A DNA stretch of 64,000 bases from an uncultured Prevotella sp. (GTDB taxonomy: Bacteria; Bacteroidota; Bacteroidia; Bacteroidales; Bacteroidaceae): assembly GCA_900545525.1 (NCBI GenBank), contig UQZX01000002.1, positions 124,001 to 188,000 on the forward strand. Reading direction: 5' to 3'. The notes under the pieces were generated by a model. That model saw nothing but the letters and a program-made list of their open reading frames with translations, ran no database searches and had not been told where the DNA came from. Position numbers and translations under genes: made by a program. Shown here in pieces: positions 8,635 to 17,065 of this stretch; position 1 is the stretch's first letter, and every line of letters begins with the position of its first letter.

Positions 8635-8805
8635 AATATTACAAACCACCCCTGCCCCTCCTTTGAAAAAGGAGGGGACACGTATGCTTGATTCAATAAA
8701 AATATATATCATGTTCAATAAACATACATATTACATATATGCATACGATGCCTGTGCTGTGTCCCCTCCTTTTCCAAAGGAGGGGCAGGGGTGGTTTGTA
8801 ATATT
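8635..8805. repeat. MITE-like element, family 1, copy 2 (inside the trp operon)
   Basis: Arms 8635-8665 and 8775-8805 form a perfect 31-bp inverted repeat with the same C-rich core as copy 1; the outer termini continue imperfectly as TGAGTTCGATTAATATTACAA on the left (from about 8624) and its inverse up to about 8816. The AT-rich interior matches copy 1 closely. It fills most of the trpF-trpA gap (8543-8840), which otherwise holds no gene. It could lower expression of the distal trp genes by forming a strong hairpin. Confidence 0.72.
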
Positions 8806-8840
8806 CATATGACTCACCTTAAAAAATATTAATACATAAA

Positions 8841-9626
8841 ATGATGAACAAGATAAACGAACTGTTTGCAGGGCGCGGCGATCGCAAGCTGCTCTCAATA
8901 TATTTCTGTGCCGGATGTCCGTCTGCCGACGGTACGGCAGACGTGATAAAGACCCTCGAACGCAGGGGCATAGACATGATAGAGGTGGGCATACCGTTCA
9001 GCGACCCGCTTGCCGACGGACCCGTGATACAGGCAGCCGGAACGGTGGCTTTGCGCAACGGCATGACGCTGGAAAGACTCTTCGGTCAGCTGGAGGAGAT
9101 AAAGGACGAAGTGTCCGTGCCGCTCGTTATGATGGGTTATCTCAATGTGATAATGCACTACGGCATAGAACGTTTCTTCCGGCGGTGCCGCGATACGGGT
9201 GTGTCCGGGGCGATTATCCCCGACCTGCCCTTTGCCGACTATCTTGCCGATGTGAAGCCGATAGCCGACAGATACGGCATACGCGTGATAATGATGATTA
9301 CGCCGGAGACGTCGGAAGAGCGTGTGCGCTTTATCGACAGCCATACGGACGGGTTCATATACATGGTGTCGTCGGCTGGAATAACGGGAGCACAGGGCAG
9401 CTTCGACGAGGCAAAGCAGCAGTACTTCCGGCGCATAGACGCCATGAACCTTCGCAATCCGCGCATGATAGGTTTTGGCATATCCAACCGTCAGACGTTG
9501 GAGAGTGCGCATGCCAATGCCGCCGGGGCGATAATAGGGAGCAAGTTTGTTACGCTTCTCAATGAGGCGGGAAATGCGGAGGATGCCGTGGACAGGCTTT
9601 ATGAGGTGTTGAGGAGTAAGGAGTAA
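8841..9626 (+). CDS. trpA: tryptophan synthase alpha subunit
   Basis: 261 residues, TIM barrel that cleaves indole-3-glycerol phosphate to indole and glyceraldehyde-3-phosphate. Catalytic E48 (MIEVGIPFSD) and D59 (DPLADGP) are in place. The start could be 8841 or the adjacent ATG at 8844. An oddity: the last codons (VLRSKE) and the stop lie inside the left arm of the GGAGTAA palindrome that follows, so the repeat has written the C-terminus of the protein. The beta-subunit gene is next, 241 bases downstream. Confidence 0.95.
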   Translation: MMNKINELFAGRGDRKLLSIYFCAGCPSADGTADVIKTLERRGIDMIEVGIPFSDPLADGPVIQAAGTVALRNGMTLERLFGQLEEIKDEVSVPLVMMGYLNVIMHYGIERFFRRCRDTGVSGAIIPDLPFADYLADVKPIADRYGIRVIMMITPETSEERVRFIDSHTDGFIYMVSSAGITGAQGSFDEAKQQYFRRIDAMNLRNPRMIGFGISNRQTLESAHANAAGAIIGSKFVTLLNEAGNAEDAVDRLYEVLRSKE

Positions 9627-9840
9627 AGTAGTAAGGAGTAAAAGGAGTAAGTAGTAAAGGAGTAAGTAGTAAAGGAGTAAGTAGTAAAGGAGTAAGTCGT
9701 TGATGAGTAATGGAGTAAGTGGTTAAGTTATATGTCTTATTATTTGTACATTGTTGTTTGGGAATGGAGTATTGTCTTAACTCCTTTACTACTTACTACT
9801 TACTACTTACTCCTCAACTCCTTACTCCTTACTCCTCAAC
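9608..9840. repeat. GGAGTAA simple-sequence palindrome between trpA and trpB
   Basis: A purine-rich run of GGAGTAAG/TAGTAAAGGAGTAA units (9608 to about 9720) is mirrored by a pyrimidine-rich run (about 9778-9850). The outer 19 bases (9608-9626 and 9822-9840) are a perfect inverted repeat. As RNA this would be a very long hairpin between two genes of one operon. Similar structures occur at 18858-19000 and 51017-51132. Confidence 0.8.
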
Positions 9841-9867
9841 TCCTTCCTCCTAAAAAATAATTAACCA

Positions 9868-11076
9868 ATGAAAGAAACATTTTTTGCAGACAAGAACGGC
9901 TTCTACGGAGAGTTCGGCGGAGCCTATATACCGGAGATATTGTACAAATGTGTGGAAGACCTGCGCCGCGCCTATCTCCCCATAATGGAGAGTGCGGAGT
10001 TTAAGGACGAATACCGTGCGCTTCTGCGCGACTATGTGGGACGCCCCTCACCGCTGTATCATGCGAGGAGGATGAGCGAGAAGTATGGGATAAAGCTCTA
10101 TCTCAAGCGCGAGGACCTTAACCATACTGGTGCGCACAAGATAAACAACACCGTGGGGCAGATACTGCTGGCACGGCAGATGGGCAAGAGGCGCATCATT
10201 GCCGAGACCGGTGCGGGGCAGCATGGCGTTGCCACGGCTACGGTGTGTGCGCTGATGGGCATGGAGTGTGAGGTGTTTATGGGCAAGACCGATGTGGAGA
10301 GACAGCATACCAACGTGGAACGTATGCGCATGCTGGGCGCGAAGGTGCATCCCGTTACAACGGGAAACATGACGCTTAGCGATGCCTGTTCCGAGGCGAT
10401 ACGCGACTGGTGCTGTCATCCTTCGGACACGTTCTATATCGTAGGCTCGACAATGGGACCGCATCCTTATCCCGACATCGTGGCGCGCATGCAGAGCATA
10501 ATATCCGAAGAGATAAAGTGGCAGTTGCAGGAGAAGGAGGGGCGTGACCGTCCTGACTGTCTCGTGGCGTGCATAGGCGGCGGCTCCAACGCTGCCGGTA
10601 CGGTTTATCATTATGTAGATGACAGCCGTGTGCGCATAATACTTGCCGAGGCTGGTGGCAGCGGCATCGGTTCGGGACGCACGGCAGCGACGATACACTG
10701 TGGTGAGCCGGGCATACTGCACGGCAGCAGGATGCTCGTGATGCAGACGCCCGACGGGCAGATAGAGGAGGCGTTCACCATATCGGCGGGGCTTGACTAT
10801 CCCGGCGTGGGACCGATGCACTGCAACATGGCAGTGAAGGGACGTTGCGAGGTGTATGCCGTGAACGACGACGAGGCGGTGCGTGCCGGATATGAACTTA
10901 CGCGCATGGAGGGCATTATACCGGCAATAGAGAGTGCACACGCCGTGGCGGCGCTCGGCAAGGCGGAGTTCAGCCGTGGTGATGTGGTGGTGCTCACTGT
11001 GAGCGGTCGCGGCGACAAGGATGTGGAGACGTATTTGGCAAACAAGGATATGGCAGGAGAGTATGGGAAGTTCTAA
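9868..11076 (+). CDS. trpB: tryptophan synthase beta subunit
   Basis: 402 residues, PLP enzyme joining indole and serine to tryptophan. Starts FYGEFGGAYIPEIL, typical of TrpB1. PLP lysine K91 in HTGAHKINN, catalytic Glu region ETGAGQHG, phosphate-binding GGGSNAAG, and the HCGEPGILHG loop are all visible. In the canonical Bacteroides order trpB is first in the operon; here it follows trpA, so the operon appears rotated. Its stop overlaps the start of trpE by 14 bases, so the two are likely translationally coupled. Confidence 0.96.
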   Translation: MKETFFADKNGFYGEFGGAYIPEILYKCVEDLRRAYLPIMESAEFKDEYRALLRDYVGRPSPLYHARRMSEKYGIKLYLKREDLNHTGAHKINNTVGQILLARQMGKRRIIAETGAGQHGVATATVCALMGMECEVFMGKTDVERQHTNVERMRMLGAKVHPVTTGNMTLSDACSEAIRDWCCHPSDTFYIVGSTMGPHPYPDIVARMQSIISEEIKWQLQEKEGRDRPDCLVACIGGGSNAAGTVYHYVDDSRVRIILAEAGGSGIGSGRTAATIHCGEPGILHGSRMLVMQTPDGQIEEAFTISAGLDYPGVGPMHCNMAVKGRCEVYAVNDDEAVRAGYELTRMEGIIPAIESAHAVAALGKAEFSRGDVVVLTVSGRGDKDVETYLANKDMAGEYGKF

Positions 11077-12481
11077 GTTCGGATATACGGCAGAGGGCAG
11101 GACGGTGCTTGCCGACCTGTATACGCCAGTGGGAGTGTATATGAGCATGAGGGATGTGTGTCCTCAGAGTGTGTTAATGGAATGTTCGGACTATCACGGT
11201 GCTGACAACAGCCGTTCGTTTATCGGCATAAATCCCGTGGCAAGTATTGCCGTGGGGCATGGTGAGGCGGTTATGTCTTTTCCCGACGGCACGTCGTTGC
11301 GCCGCACGATAGGAGAATGCAGGTGCGAGGATGTCCTGCGTGAGTTTATCGACAGCTTTGATGTGAGGGGAGAGCATGCCCGGTACTGCGGCTTGTACGG
11401 GTATACATCGTTCAACGCCGTGAGATATTTTGAGGGAATAGATGTGAGGGACGAGACGGCGGAGCATGACGATGCTCCAGACATATTATATATGATGTTC
11501 CGCGATGTGATAGTCTTCGACCACTTCAACAACCGTATGACAGTGGTGACACTCGTTGCCGACGGTGAGACATCGGGCAGCGGAGATGTAGTCATTGACG
11601 GTATGTTGAAGAGGATGAAAGGCGGCAGCGGGCGTGACTATGGTTTTCGTGCCGTTGGCGCGACGACATCAACGCTCACTGACGAGGAACACAAGGCGAA
11701 CATACGCCGCGGGATAAGCCACTGCCTGCGCGGCGACGTGTTTCAGATTGTGCTGTCCCGGCGTTTCGTGCAGAGATACGAGGGCGATGATTTCCGCTTG
11801 TACCGCGTGCTGCGCAGCGTTAATCCCTCGCCCTACCTGTTCTATTTCGACTTCGGCGGCTTCCGCATATTCGGCAGCAGTCCTGAGACCCACTGCCGCA
11901 TAGAAGGCGGCAGGGCATACATTGACCCCATTGCCGGCACGACGCGCCGCACGGGCGATGCGGCGCGAGACAGGGAGGGAGCCGAGTTCTTGCGCAATGA
12001 CCCGAAGGAGAATGCGGAGCATGTGATGCTGGTGGACCTTGCACGCAATGACCTGAGCCGCAACTGCCACGGTGTGAAGGTGGATTTTTACAAGGACTTG
12101 CAGTATTACAGTCATGTCATACATCTTGTGAGCCGTGTGAGCGGAGAGCTTGACGAGGATGCCGACCCGCTGAAGGCGTTTGTCGACACCTTCCCCGCTG
12201 GTACGCTGAGCGGCGCGCCCAAGGTAAGGGCAATGCAGCTCATCAGCGAATACGAGCCGCACAGCCGCGGCGCATACGGCGGGTGTATAGGGTGTATAGG
12301 TTTTGACGGCAGCCTGAACCAGGCGATAACGATACGCACATTTGTCAGCCGTGGCGGTGAACTATGGTTTCAGGCGGGCGGCGGCATCGTGGCAAAGAGC
12401 GATGAGGAGTACGAACTGCAGGAGGTTAACAACAAATTGGGTGCCCTGCGCCGTGCCATAGAGCTTGCAGAAAAGCTTTGA
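11063..12481 (+). CDS. trpE: anthranilate synthase component I
   Basis: 472 residues from the ATG at 11063, chosen because AGGAGA lies just upstream and because this start gives a small overlap with trpB; an upstream in-frame ATG at 11021 would overlap trpB by 56 bases. It converts chorismate plus ammonia to anthranilate. The C-terminal chorismate-binding domain shows PIAGTTRR, DLARNDLSR and FPAGTLSGAPKVRAM. The N-terminal VLMECSD resembles the LLES-type tryptophan feedback motif, so feedback inhibition is plausible. It is the partner of TrpG. Confidence 0.95.
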   Translation: MGSSKFGYTAEGRTVLADLYTPVGVYMSMRDVCPQSVLMECSDYHGADNSRSFIGINPVASIAVGHGEAVMSFPDGTSLRRTIGECRCEDVLREFIDSFDVRGEHARYCGLYGYTSFNAVRYFEGIDVRDETAEHDDAPDILYMMFRDVIVFDHFNNRMTVVTLVADGETSGSGDVVIDGMLKRMKGGSGRDYGFRAVGATTSTLTDEEHKANIRRGISHCLRGDVFQIVLSRRFVQRYEGDDFRLYRVLRSVNPSPYLFYFDFGGFRIFGSSPETHCRIEGGRAYIDPIAGTTRRTGDAARDREGAEFLRNDPKENAEHVMLVDLARNDLSRNCHGVKVDFYKDLQYYSHVIHLVSRVSGELDEDADPLKAFVDTFPAGTLSGAPKVRAMQLISEYEPHSRGAYGGCIGCIGFDGSLNQAITIRTFVSRGGELWFQAGGGIVAKSDEEYELQEVNNKLGALRRAIELAEKL

Positions 12482-12536
12482 CAGACAGTTTCTTACACAT
12501 AAATTATTAATTATCAATTGTAAATTATAAATTACA

Positions 12537-13100
12537 ATGAACGTTGTCATAATAGATAATTACGACAGTTTTACGTACAACCTGCGTCATCTTCTCCGCG
12601 AGGCGGGTGCCGATGTCACGGTTGTGCGTAACGACCGCTTCAGGCTTGACGGGCTTTCGCGGTTTGACAAGATAATACTTAGTCCCGGACCGGGCATCCC
12701 GTCGGAGGCAGGTCTGCTTATGGACGTGATACGCCGCTATGCCGGCGTGAAGCCTGTCTTGGGCGTGTGCCTTGGTCATCAGGCGATAGGTGAGGTGTTT
12801 GGCGGCAGGCTCGTCAACATCAGCGACGTGTGCCACGGTGTGGCGACACCATGTAGTGTGGTTGCTAAAGACCCTATGTTTGCCGGTTGTGGTGATACGT
12901 TCGGGGTTGGACGCTATCACAGCTGGGTGGTTGACAGGGATAGTCTTCCTGCGTGTCTTGAGGTGACGGCGGTGAGTGATGACGGGCTGGTTATGGCTCT
13001 GAGGCACCGCATGTTCGATATTCGCGGCATACAGTTTCATCCCGAGAGTGTGATGACACCCTTGGGAAGGCGTATGCTCGAAAACTGGCTTGCGATGTGA
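12537..13100 (+). CDS. trpG: anthranilate synthase component II (glutamine amidotransferase)
   Basis: 187 residues, class I glutamine amidotransferase supplying ammonia to TrpE. Catalytic Cys C78 lies in GVCLGHQAIG and the His-Glu pair in QFHPESV near the C-terminus; the oxyanion segment is SPGPGIPSE. It is a stand-alone protein, about the usual length. It follows trpE by 55 bases of AT-rich sequence and is the last trp gene. Confidence 0.94.
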   Translation: MNVVIIDNYDSFTYNLRHLLREAGADVTVVRNDRFRLDGLSRFDKIILSPGPGIPSEAGLLMDVIRRYAGVKPVLGVCLGHQAIGEVFGGRLVNISDVCHGVATPCSVVAKDPMFAGCGDTFGVGRYHSWVVDRDSLPACLEVTAVSDDGLVMALRHRMFDIRGIQFHPESVMTPLGRRMLENWLAM

Positions 13101-13138
13101 TAAATGCCGCAATGCTCTTGTTTCTCGGGAAAAATACC

Positions 13139-13146
13139 TATTTTTG
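13139..13146 (+). promoter_or_regulatory. -7 box upstream of the NusG-like gene
   Basis: TATTTTTG matches TAnnTTTG; CTTG lies 18 bases upstream as a weak -33 element. The position implies a leader of only about 15-20 bases before the ATG at 13169. Confidence 0.5.
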
Positions 13147-13168
13147 CAGCTGGTATAATGAGTTATTT

Positions 13169-13768
13169 ATGGAAAAGGCAGACAACGACAACAAGTTTTT
13201 TAAGGACGGCGACGGCGGCACGGAGCATGACTGTGGCGTCGATGCCGTGTCGTGGCATGCTGTCAAGCTGTTTGCCGTTAGGCAGAAGGACGTGGCTGAC
13301 TATTTTTCCGACTGCGGTCTCGAGTCGTTTATTCCCATGTGCCGCCACGACTTTGTCGACGGCGAGGGGCGGAGACGTCACGACATACGTCCGGTCGTCA
13401 CCAATCTGATATTCGTGAAAGCCGCATTCGGTGTCCGTCGCATGCTTGCGATATATTCCGGATATCCCCGCCGGCTGTTTGTAATGCGCAAGAGCAAGGA
13501 CAATCCGGAACTTTATAACATACCGGACAGACAGATGCGCGAGTTCATACTGATGTGCAATCCGGAGCTTGGGATGAAGCGCTATCTTACCGAGAGCGAG
13601 GCACGGATGAAGAGCGGGCAGCGCGTAGTTGTCGACTACGGACCGTTGAAAGGGCTTTCAGGACGCCTTGTACGGCAGAGCCGCAAGTACTTCCTGCTGA
13701 AAGATGTTCCCGGCATGGCGGTGATGATAAAGGTTTCACGATGGTGCTGCCGCCCTGTTGAAGAGTAA
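13169..13768 (+). CDS. NusG/UpxY-like transcription antitermination factor (orphan)
   Basis: 199 residues from the ATG at 13169, just after a -7 box; an upstream in-frame start at 13097 would read through that promoter. The NGN domain starts at WHAVKLFAVRQKDVADYF and ends near 120; a KOW motif follows (SGQRVVVDYGPLKGLSGRLV). This is the layout of specialised NusG paralogues such as UpxY, LoaP and RfaH. Members of the UpxY group usually head a polysaccharide operon, but here the next feature is a terminator and a convergent gene, so no target operon is linked. It may act on a distant locus or be a relic of a lost capsule locus. The Cys/Trp-rich C-terminus (SRWCCRPVEE) is unusual. Confidence 0.8.
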   Translation: MEKADNDNKFFKDGDGGTEHDCGVDAVSWHAVKLFAVRQKDVADYFSDCGLESFIPMCRHDFVDGEGRRRHDIRPVVTNLIFVKAAFGVRRMLAIYSGYPRRLFVMRKSKDNPELYNIPDRQMREFILMCNPELGMKRYLTESEARMKSGQRVVVDYGPLKGLSGRLVRQSRKYFLLKDVPGMAVMIKVSRWCCRPVEE

Positions 13769-13775
13769 TATAAGC

Positions 13776-13814
13776 AAAAGCCCGCTCTATGCAAACTTGC
13801 AGGAGCGGGCTTTT
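13776..13814. terminator. bidirectional terminator between the NusG-like gene and prfC
   Basis: A 12-bp perfect stem AAAAGCCCGCTC (13776-13787) with GAGCGGGCTTTT (13803-13814), with A-run on one side and T-run on the other, between convergent genes. Confidence 0.85.
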
Positions 13815-13835
13815 TATGAATATAAGCAGACGATG

Positions 13836-15404
13836 TCAGAACTCGCTCGTAAAGTGGAAACGTATGTTCTTGAAGTCCTGCTGTGCCATTTGCAGCACAT
13901 ATCCCGAGTCAGCAAGGAACACATCGCGCCCGTCCTTGTCTTTTGCCATGTACTGGTACTTGCGTTTCTTGAACGCTTCAAGCTCGGCTGGGTCGTCTGC
14001 CTCAACCCAGCATGCCTTGTGCAGGTGTACCGGTTCCCAACGGCAGCGGGCGTTGTACTCGTTTTCGAGACGGTATTGTATCACCTCGAATTGCAATTGC
14101 CCTACGGTTCCTATTATCTTGCGTCCGTTGAACTGGTTGACGAACATCTGTGCCACACCTTCATCCATGAGCTGGTCTATGCCCTTGCTGAGCTGCTTGC
14201 TCTTCATCGGGTCGTCGTTTTCGATATACTTGAACATCTCGGGAGAGAATGACGGAAGTCCGCGGAAGTGGAGCTTCTCGCCCTCGGTGAGCGTGTCGCC
14301 TATCTTGAACACGCCGTTGTCGGGCAGTCCCACTATGTCGCCGGGATAAGCCTCGTCTATGGTGCTTTTGCGCTGCGCCATGAACTGTGTCGGCGATGAG
14401 AAGCGTACGGTCTTGCCCTGACGCACGAGCAGGTAGGGCTGGTTGCGCACGAACCTGCCGCTGCATACCTTGCAAAAGGCTATGCACGAGCGGTGGTTAG
14501 GGTCGATGTTTGCCGTAATCTTAAAGATGAAGCCTGTGAACTTGGGTTCTTCGGGACTTACCGTGCGCTCTTCCGCCATGGTGGGACGGGGCGACGGAGC
14601 TATCTCTACGAAGCAGTTGAGCAGCTCCTGTACGCCGAAGTTGTTCAGCGCGCTGCCGAAGAAAACGGGTGCAACTTCTGCCTGCCTGTATGCGTCGACG
14701 TCGAAGGCGGGATATACTCCGTCTACCAGTTCGAGGTCATCGCGCAGCTTGGCTGCGTCGGTTTCTCCCACGCGTGCATCCAGTTCGGCTGACATTATGT
14801 CTACTTCAACCTTCTCCGTTACGCGTTGCTTGTCTGGGGTAAACAGGTCGAGCTTGTTCTCGTAGATGTTATAGACGCCCTTGAACTTTGCGCCTTGGTT
14901 GATAGGCCACGACAGCGGGCGCACCTTTATCTCCAGTTCCTGCTCCAGCTCGTCGAGAATGTCGAAGGGATCGCGTCCCTCGCGGTCCATCTTATTTATG
15001 AATATTATCACGGGTGTGTTGCGCATACGGCATACGTTCATCAGTTTGCGCGTCTGTGCCTCAACACCCTTTGCGCTGTCCACCACGATTATCGCCGAGT
15101 CCACCGCCGTCAGCGTGCGGTATGTATCTTCGGCAAAGTCCTGGTGACCCGGCGTGTCGAGGATGTTTACCTTGTATCCTTCGTAGTCGAACTCCATGAC
15201 AGATGTCGATACCGATATTCCGCGCTGCTTCTCTATGTCCATCCAGTCGGACGTTGCCGTCTTTCGTATCTTGTTGCTCTTTACGGCACCTGCCACCTGT
15301 ATCTGTCCGCCGAAGAGAAGAAACTTCTCGGTGAGCGTTGTCTTTCCGGCATCTGGGTGAGATATTATGGCGAAGGTCCGCCTTCTTTCTATTTCGTTGT
15401 TCAT
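13836..15404 (-). CDS. prfC: peptide chain release factor 3
   Basis: 522 residues, a translational GTPase that recycles RF1/RF2 from the ribosome. G1 motif SHPDAGKTTLTEK at about 16-28, G2 around QRGISVSTS, G3 DTPGHQDF, G4 NKMD, then the RF3-specific beta-barrel and C-terminal domain ending in FHFTSEF. It is last in a leftward group LysE-DUF4924-rmlD-prfC, an arrangement I recognise from other Bacteroidales genomes. It is separated from rmlD by 136 bases of repeat-like sequence. Confidence 0.96.
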   Translation of the reverse strand: MNNEIERRRTFAIISHPDAGKTTLTEKFLLFGGQIQVAGAVKSNKIRKTATSDWMDIEKQRGISVSTSVMEFDYEGYKVNILDTPGHQDFAEDTYRTLTAVDSAIIVVDSAKGVEAQTRKLMNVCRMRNTPVIIFINKMDREGRDPFDILDELEQELEIKVRPLSWPINQGAKFKGVYNIYENKLDLFTPDKQRVTEKVEVDIMSAELDARVGETDAAKLRDDLELVDGVYPAFDVDAYRQAEVAPVFFGSALNNFGVQELLNCFVEIAPSPRPTMAEERTVSPEEPKFTGFIFKITANIDPNHRSCIAFCKVCSGRFVRNQPYLLVRQGKTVRFSSPTQFMAQRKSTIDEAYPGDIVGLPDNGVFKIGDTLTEGEKLHFRGLPSFSPEMFKYIENDDPMKSKQLSKGIDQLMDEGVAQMFVNQFNGRKIIGTVGQLQFEVIQYRLENEYNARCRWEPVHLHKACWVEADDPAELEAFKKRKYQYMAKDKDGRDVFLADSGYVLQMAQQDFKNIRFHFTSEF

Positions 15405-15417
15405 AAGAATGATGTTT

Positions 15418-15540
15418 GTCTCCCTTTACTTCCTTACTCCTTACTCCATTTATTCCTTAAAGACCTTAAGTCCTTAAAGTCTTTAAGGTCACTAATGTCA
15501 TTCAACTCCTTACTCCATTAACTCCTTACTCTTGAACTCC
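15418..15540. repeat. degenerate CTCCTTACT / CCTTAAAG simple-sequence stretch
   Basis: The prfC-rmlD gap is almost entirely made of the units ACTCCTTACTCC and CTTAAAGACCTTAAG. These are the same words that make the palindromes at 9.6, 18.9 and 51 kb, but only an imperfect inverted pairing (CCTTAAAG against CTTTAAGG) is seen here. No gene. Confidence 0.6.
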
Positions 15541-16407
15541 TTATTCCTTTGCTCCTTCATTCAATATCTCCACGCATTCTTTCAGAGACTCCTCCCAATG
15601 GGGAATGTCGATGCCGTATGTTGTCTTTATCTTTGTCTTGTCAAGCACGCTGTATGCAGGTCTTTTGGCTGCCGTGGGATATTCGCTTGTATGCAGCGGC
15701 TTCACATTGCATCCGTCTATGCCTGCCATGCGGTGTATTGCCTTCGTGAAATCATACCAGCTGCATACCCCTTCGTTGGAGAAGTGGTATATGCCGGGGA
15801 CAATGCCGTGGTTTACTGCCGACATTATAGCCAAGGCAAGGTCGCGTGCGTAGGTTGGCGTACCTATCTGGTCGAAAATCACGCCGAGGCTTTCCCTCTC
15901 CCTGCCGAGACGCATCATCGTCTTTACAAAGTTGTTGCCGAAGACAGAGTAAAGCCATGCCGTGCGTATTATCATTGTTCTGCTGCATGCGCCAGTTGCC
16001 CTTTGCTCTCCGGCAAGCTTGGTCTCGCCGTATACACTGTCAGGACATGTGGGCAGGTCTTCGGTGTAGGGCGTGTGAGCCGTCCCGTCGAAAACATAGT
16101 CGGTGGATATCTGTATGAGCCAGCCTCCTCGGCGTTCTATCGCTGTGGCAAGATATTCCGGTGCATCCGAGTTTATCCTGCGGCACAGTTCCGTGTTGCT
16201 TTCCGCCTTGTCCACTGCCGTGTATGCTGCGCAGTTTACAATGCCGTCGATGCCGTTGTCGTCTACAAATGCCCTTACGGCGTTGCTGTCGGTGATGTCG
16301 AGCGATGCCACGTCGGTGTTGAAATAGTTATGCTGAGGATTAACCTTCTCAAGCAGCTGCATTTCGTTTCCCAGCTGTCCGTTGCATCCTGTTATGAGTA
16401 TATTCAT
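15541..16407 (-). CDS. rfbD: dTDP-4-dehydrorhamnose reductase
   Basis: 288 residues from the ATG at 16407 (MNILITGCNGQLGNEM); the frame is open upstream to 16452, but the Rossmann strand begins at this Met. It reduces dTDP-4-keto-L-rhamnose to dTDP-L-rhamnose. Visible: NAD(P)-binding GCNGQLG at 7-13, DVASLDITD, the SDR catalytic YGETK, and substrate-site TAWLYSVFGNNFVKTMM. rmlA, rmlB and rmlC are not in this window. It lies in the LysE-DUF4924-rfbD-prfC group rather than with the polysaccharide locus. Confidence 0.93.
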   Translation of the reverse strand: MNILITGCNGQLGNEMQLLEKVNPQHNYFNTDVASLDITDSNAVRAFVDDNGIDGIVNCAAYTAVDKAESNTELCRRINSDAPEYLATAIERRGGWLIQISTDYVFDGTAHTPYTEDLPTCPDSVYGETKLAGEQRATGACSRTMIIRTAWLYSVFGNNFVKTMMRLGRERESLGVIFDQIGTPTYARDLALAIMSAVNHGIVPGIYHFSNEGVCSWYDFTKAIHRMAGIDGCNVKPLHTSEYPTAAKRPAYSVLDKTKIKTTYGIDIPHWEESLKECVEILNEGAKE

Positions 16408-16509
16408 TGCTGTGATGTTTTGTTGCATGGTGCACGGCACGGTGCGCCGCACATCCTCTGTTGTAAGTTTCCGGTTATAAGTTGTCTGTTTATGAGTGCA
16501 TCCGCTGCC

Positions 16510-17052
16510 CTAAAACTCCAGCGGTTCCTCCTTGTCCTTCATGTAATAGTCGGACAGCATGCCTACGAACGTCGTTATCTCCTTTATCGCGTGCATGGTG
16601 TCGGGGCTTATCTCCTTTTTCTGCAGGCGCAGCATCATCACTCCGTAGAGGGCATTGAAACATGTCTCCACCTCGTTCTCGTCTTTCCTGCCACTGCGGT
16701 TGCGAAGCTCGACGATAAACGGCAACACCTTATAATACTCGCCCGTGTAGAACGGGTACTTGCTGCTCTGCTGCAGACTGGCGTTAAGCTCGCACAGCTG
16801 CTGCATCACGAGCTTGTTTATCTGCAGGTGACCGCTCTCGCGGCAGCCCTCTCCGTTCATCATGCGAACAAGATTGCCGTACCAGTCGGTCATCTCTTCT
16901 TTCTGTTCCTCGTCATAGCCGAACTTGTCTATGTATTCCTTCCTTATCCTTGCCAGCGAGCATCCGTATGCTCGGATGATGTCTTCCACCTGCCACATGT
17001 ACAGCAGGTACTCGGCAATGTTTTTCTTTCTGAGATCCTGAGATATGAACAT
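16510..17052 (-). CDS. DUF4924 family protein
   Basis: 180 residues starting MFISQDLRKKNIAEYLLYMWQ. The ATG at 17052 is chosen because the conserved family start is here and it lies 13 bases after the exporter stop; the frame stays open upstream to 17133 inside that gene. All-helical, soluble, no signal peptide. The family is confined, as far as I know, to Bacteroidota and has no assigned function. Position between a LysE-type exporter and rfbD is a conserved neighbourhood. Confidence 0.82.
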   Translation of the reverse strand: MFISQDLRKKNIAEYLLYMWQVEDIIRAYGCSLARIRKEYIDKFGYDEEQKEEMTDWYGNLVRMMNGEGCRESGHLQINKLVMQQLCELNASLQQSSKYPFYTGEYYKVLPFIVELRNRSGRKDENEVETCFNALYGVMMLRLQKKEISPDTMHAIKEITTFVGMLSDYYMKDKEEPLEF

Positions 17053-17065
17053 TGTATTGATGATG

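Noticed and set aside
9608..9840. CRISPR-like array because of regularly repeated GGAGTAAGTAG units
   Set aside because: There are no unique spacers of constant length and no cas genes; the units are direct low-complexity repeats mirrored in a palindrome.
10048..11148. 366-codon leftward frame
   Set aside because: Antisense to trpB and the start of trpE, no motifs.
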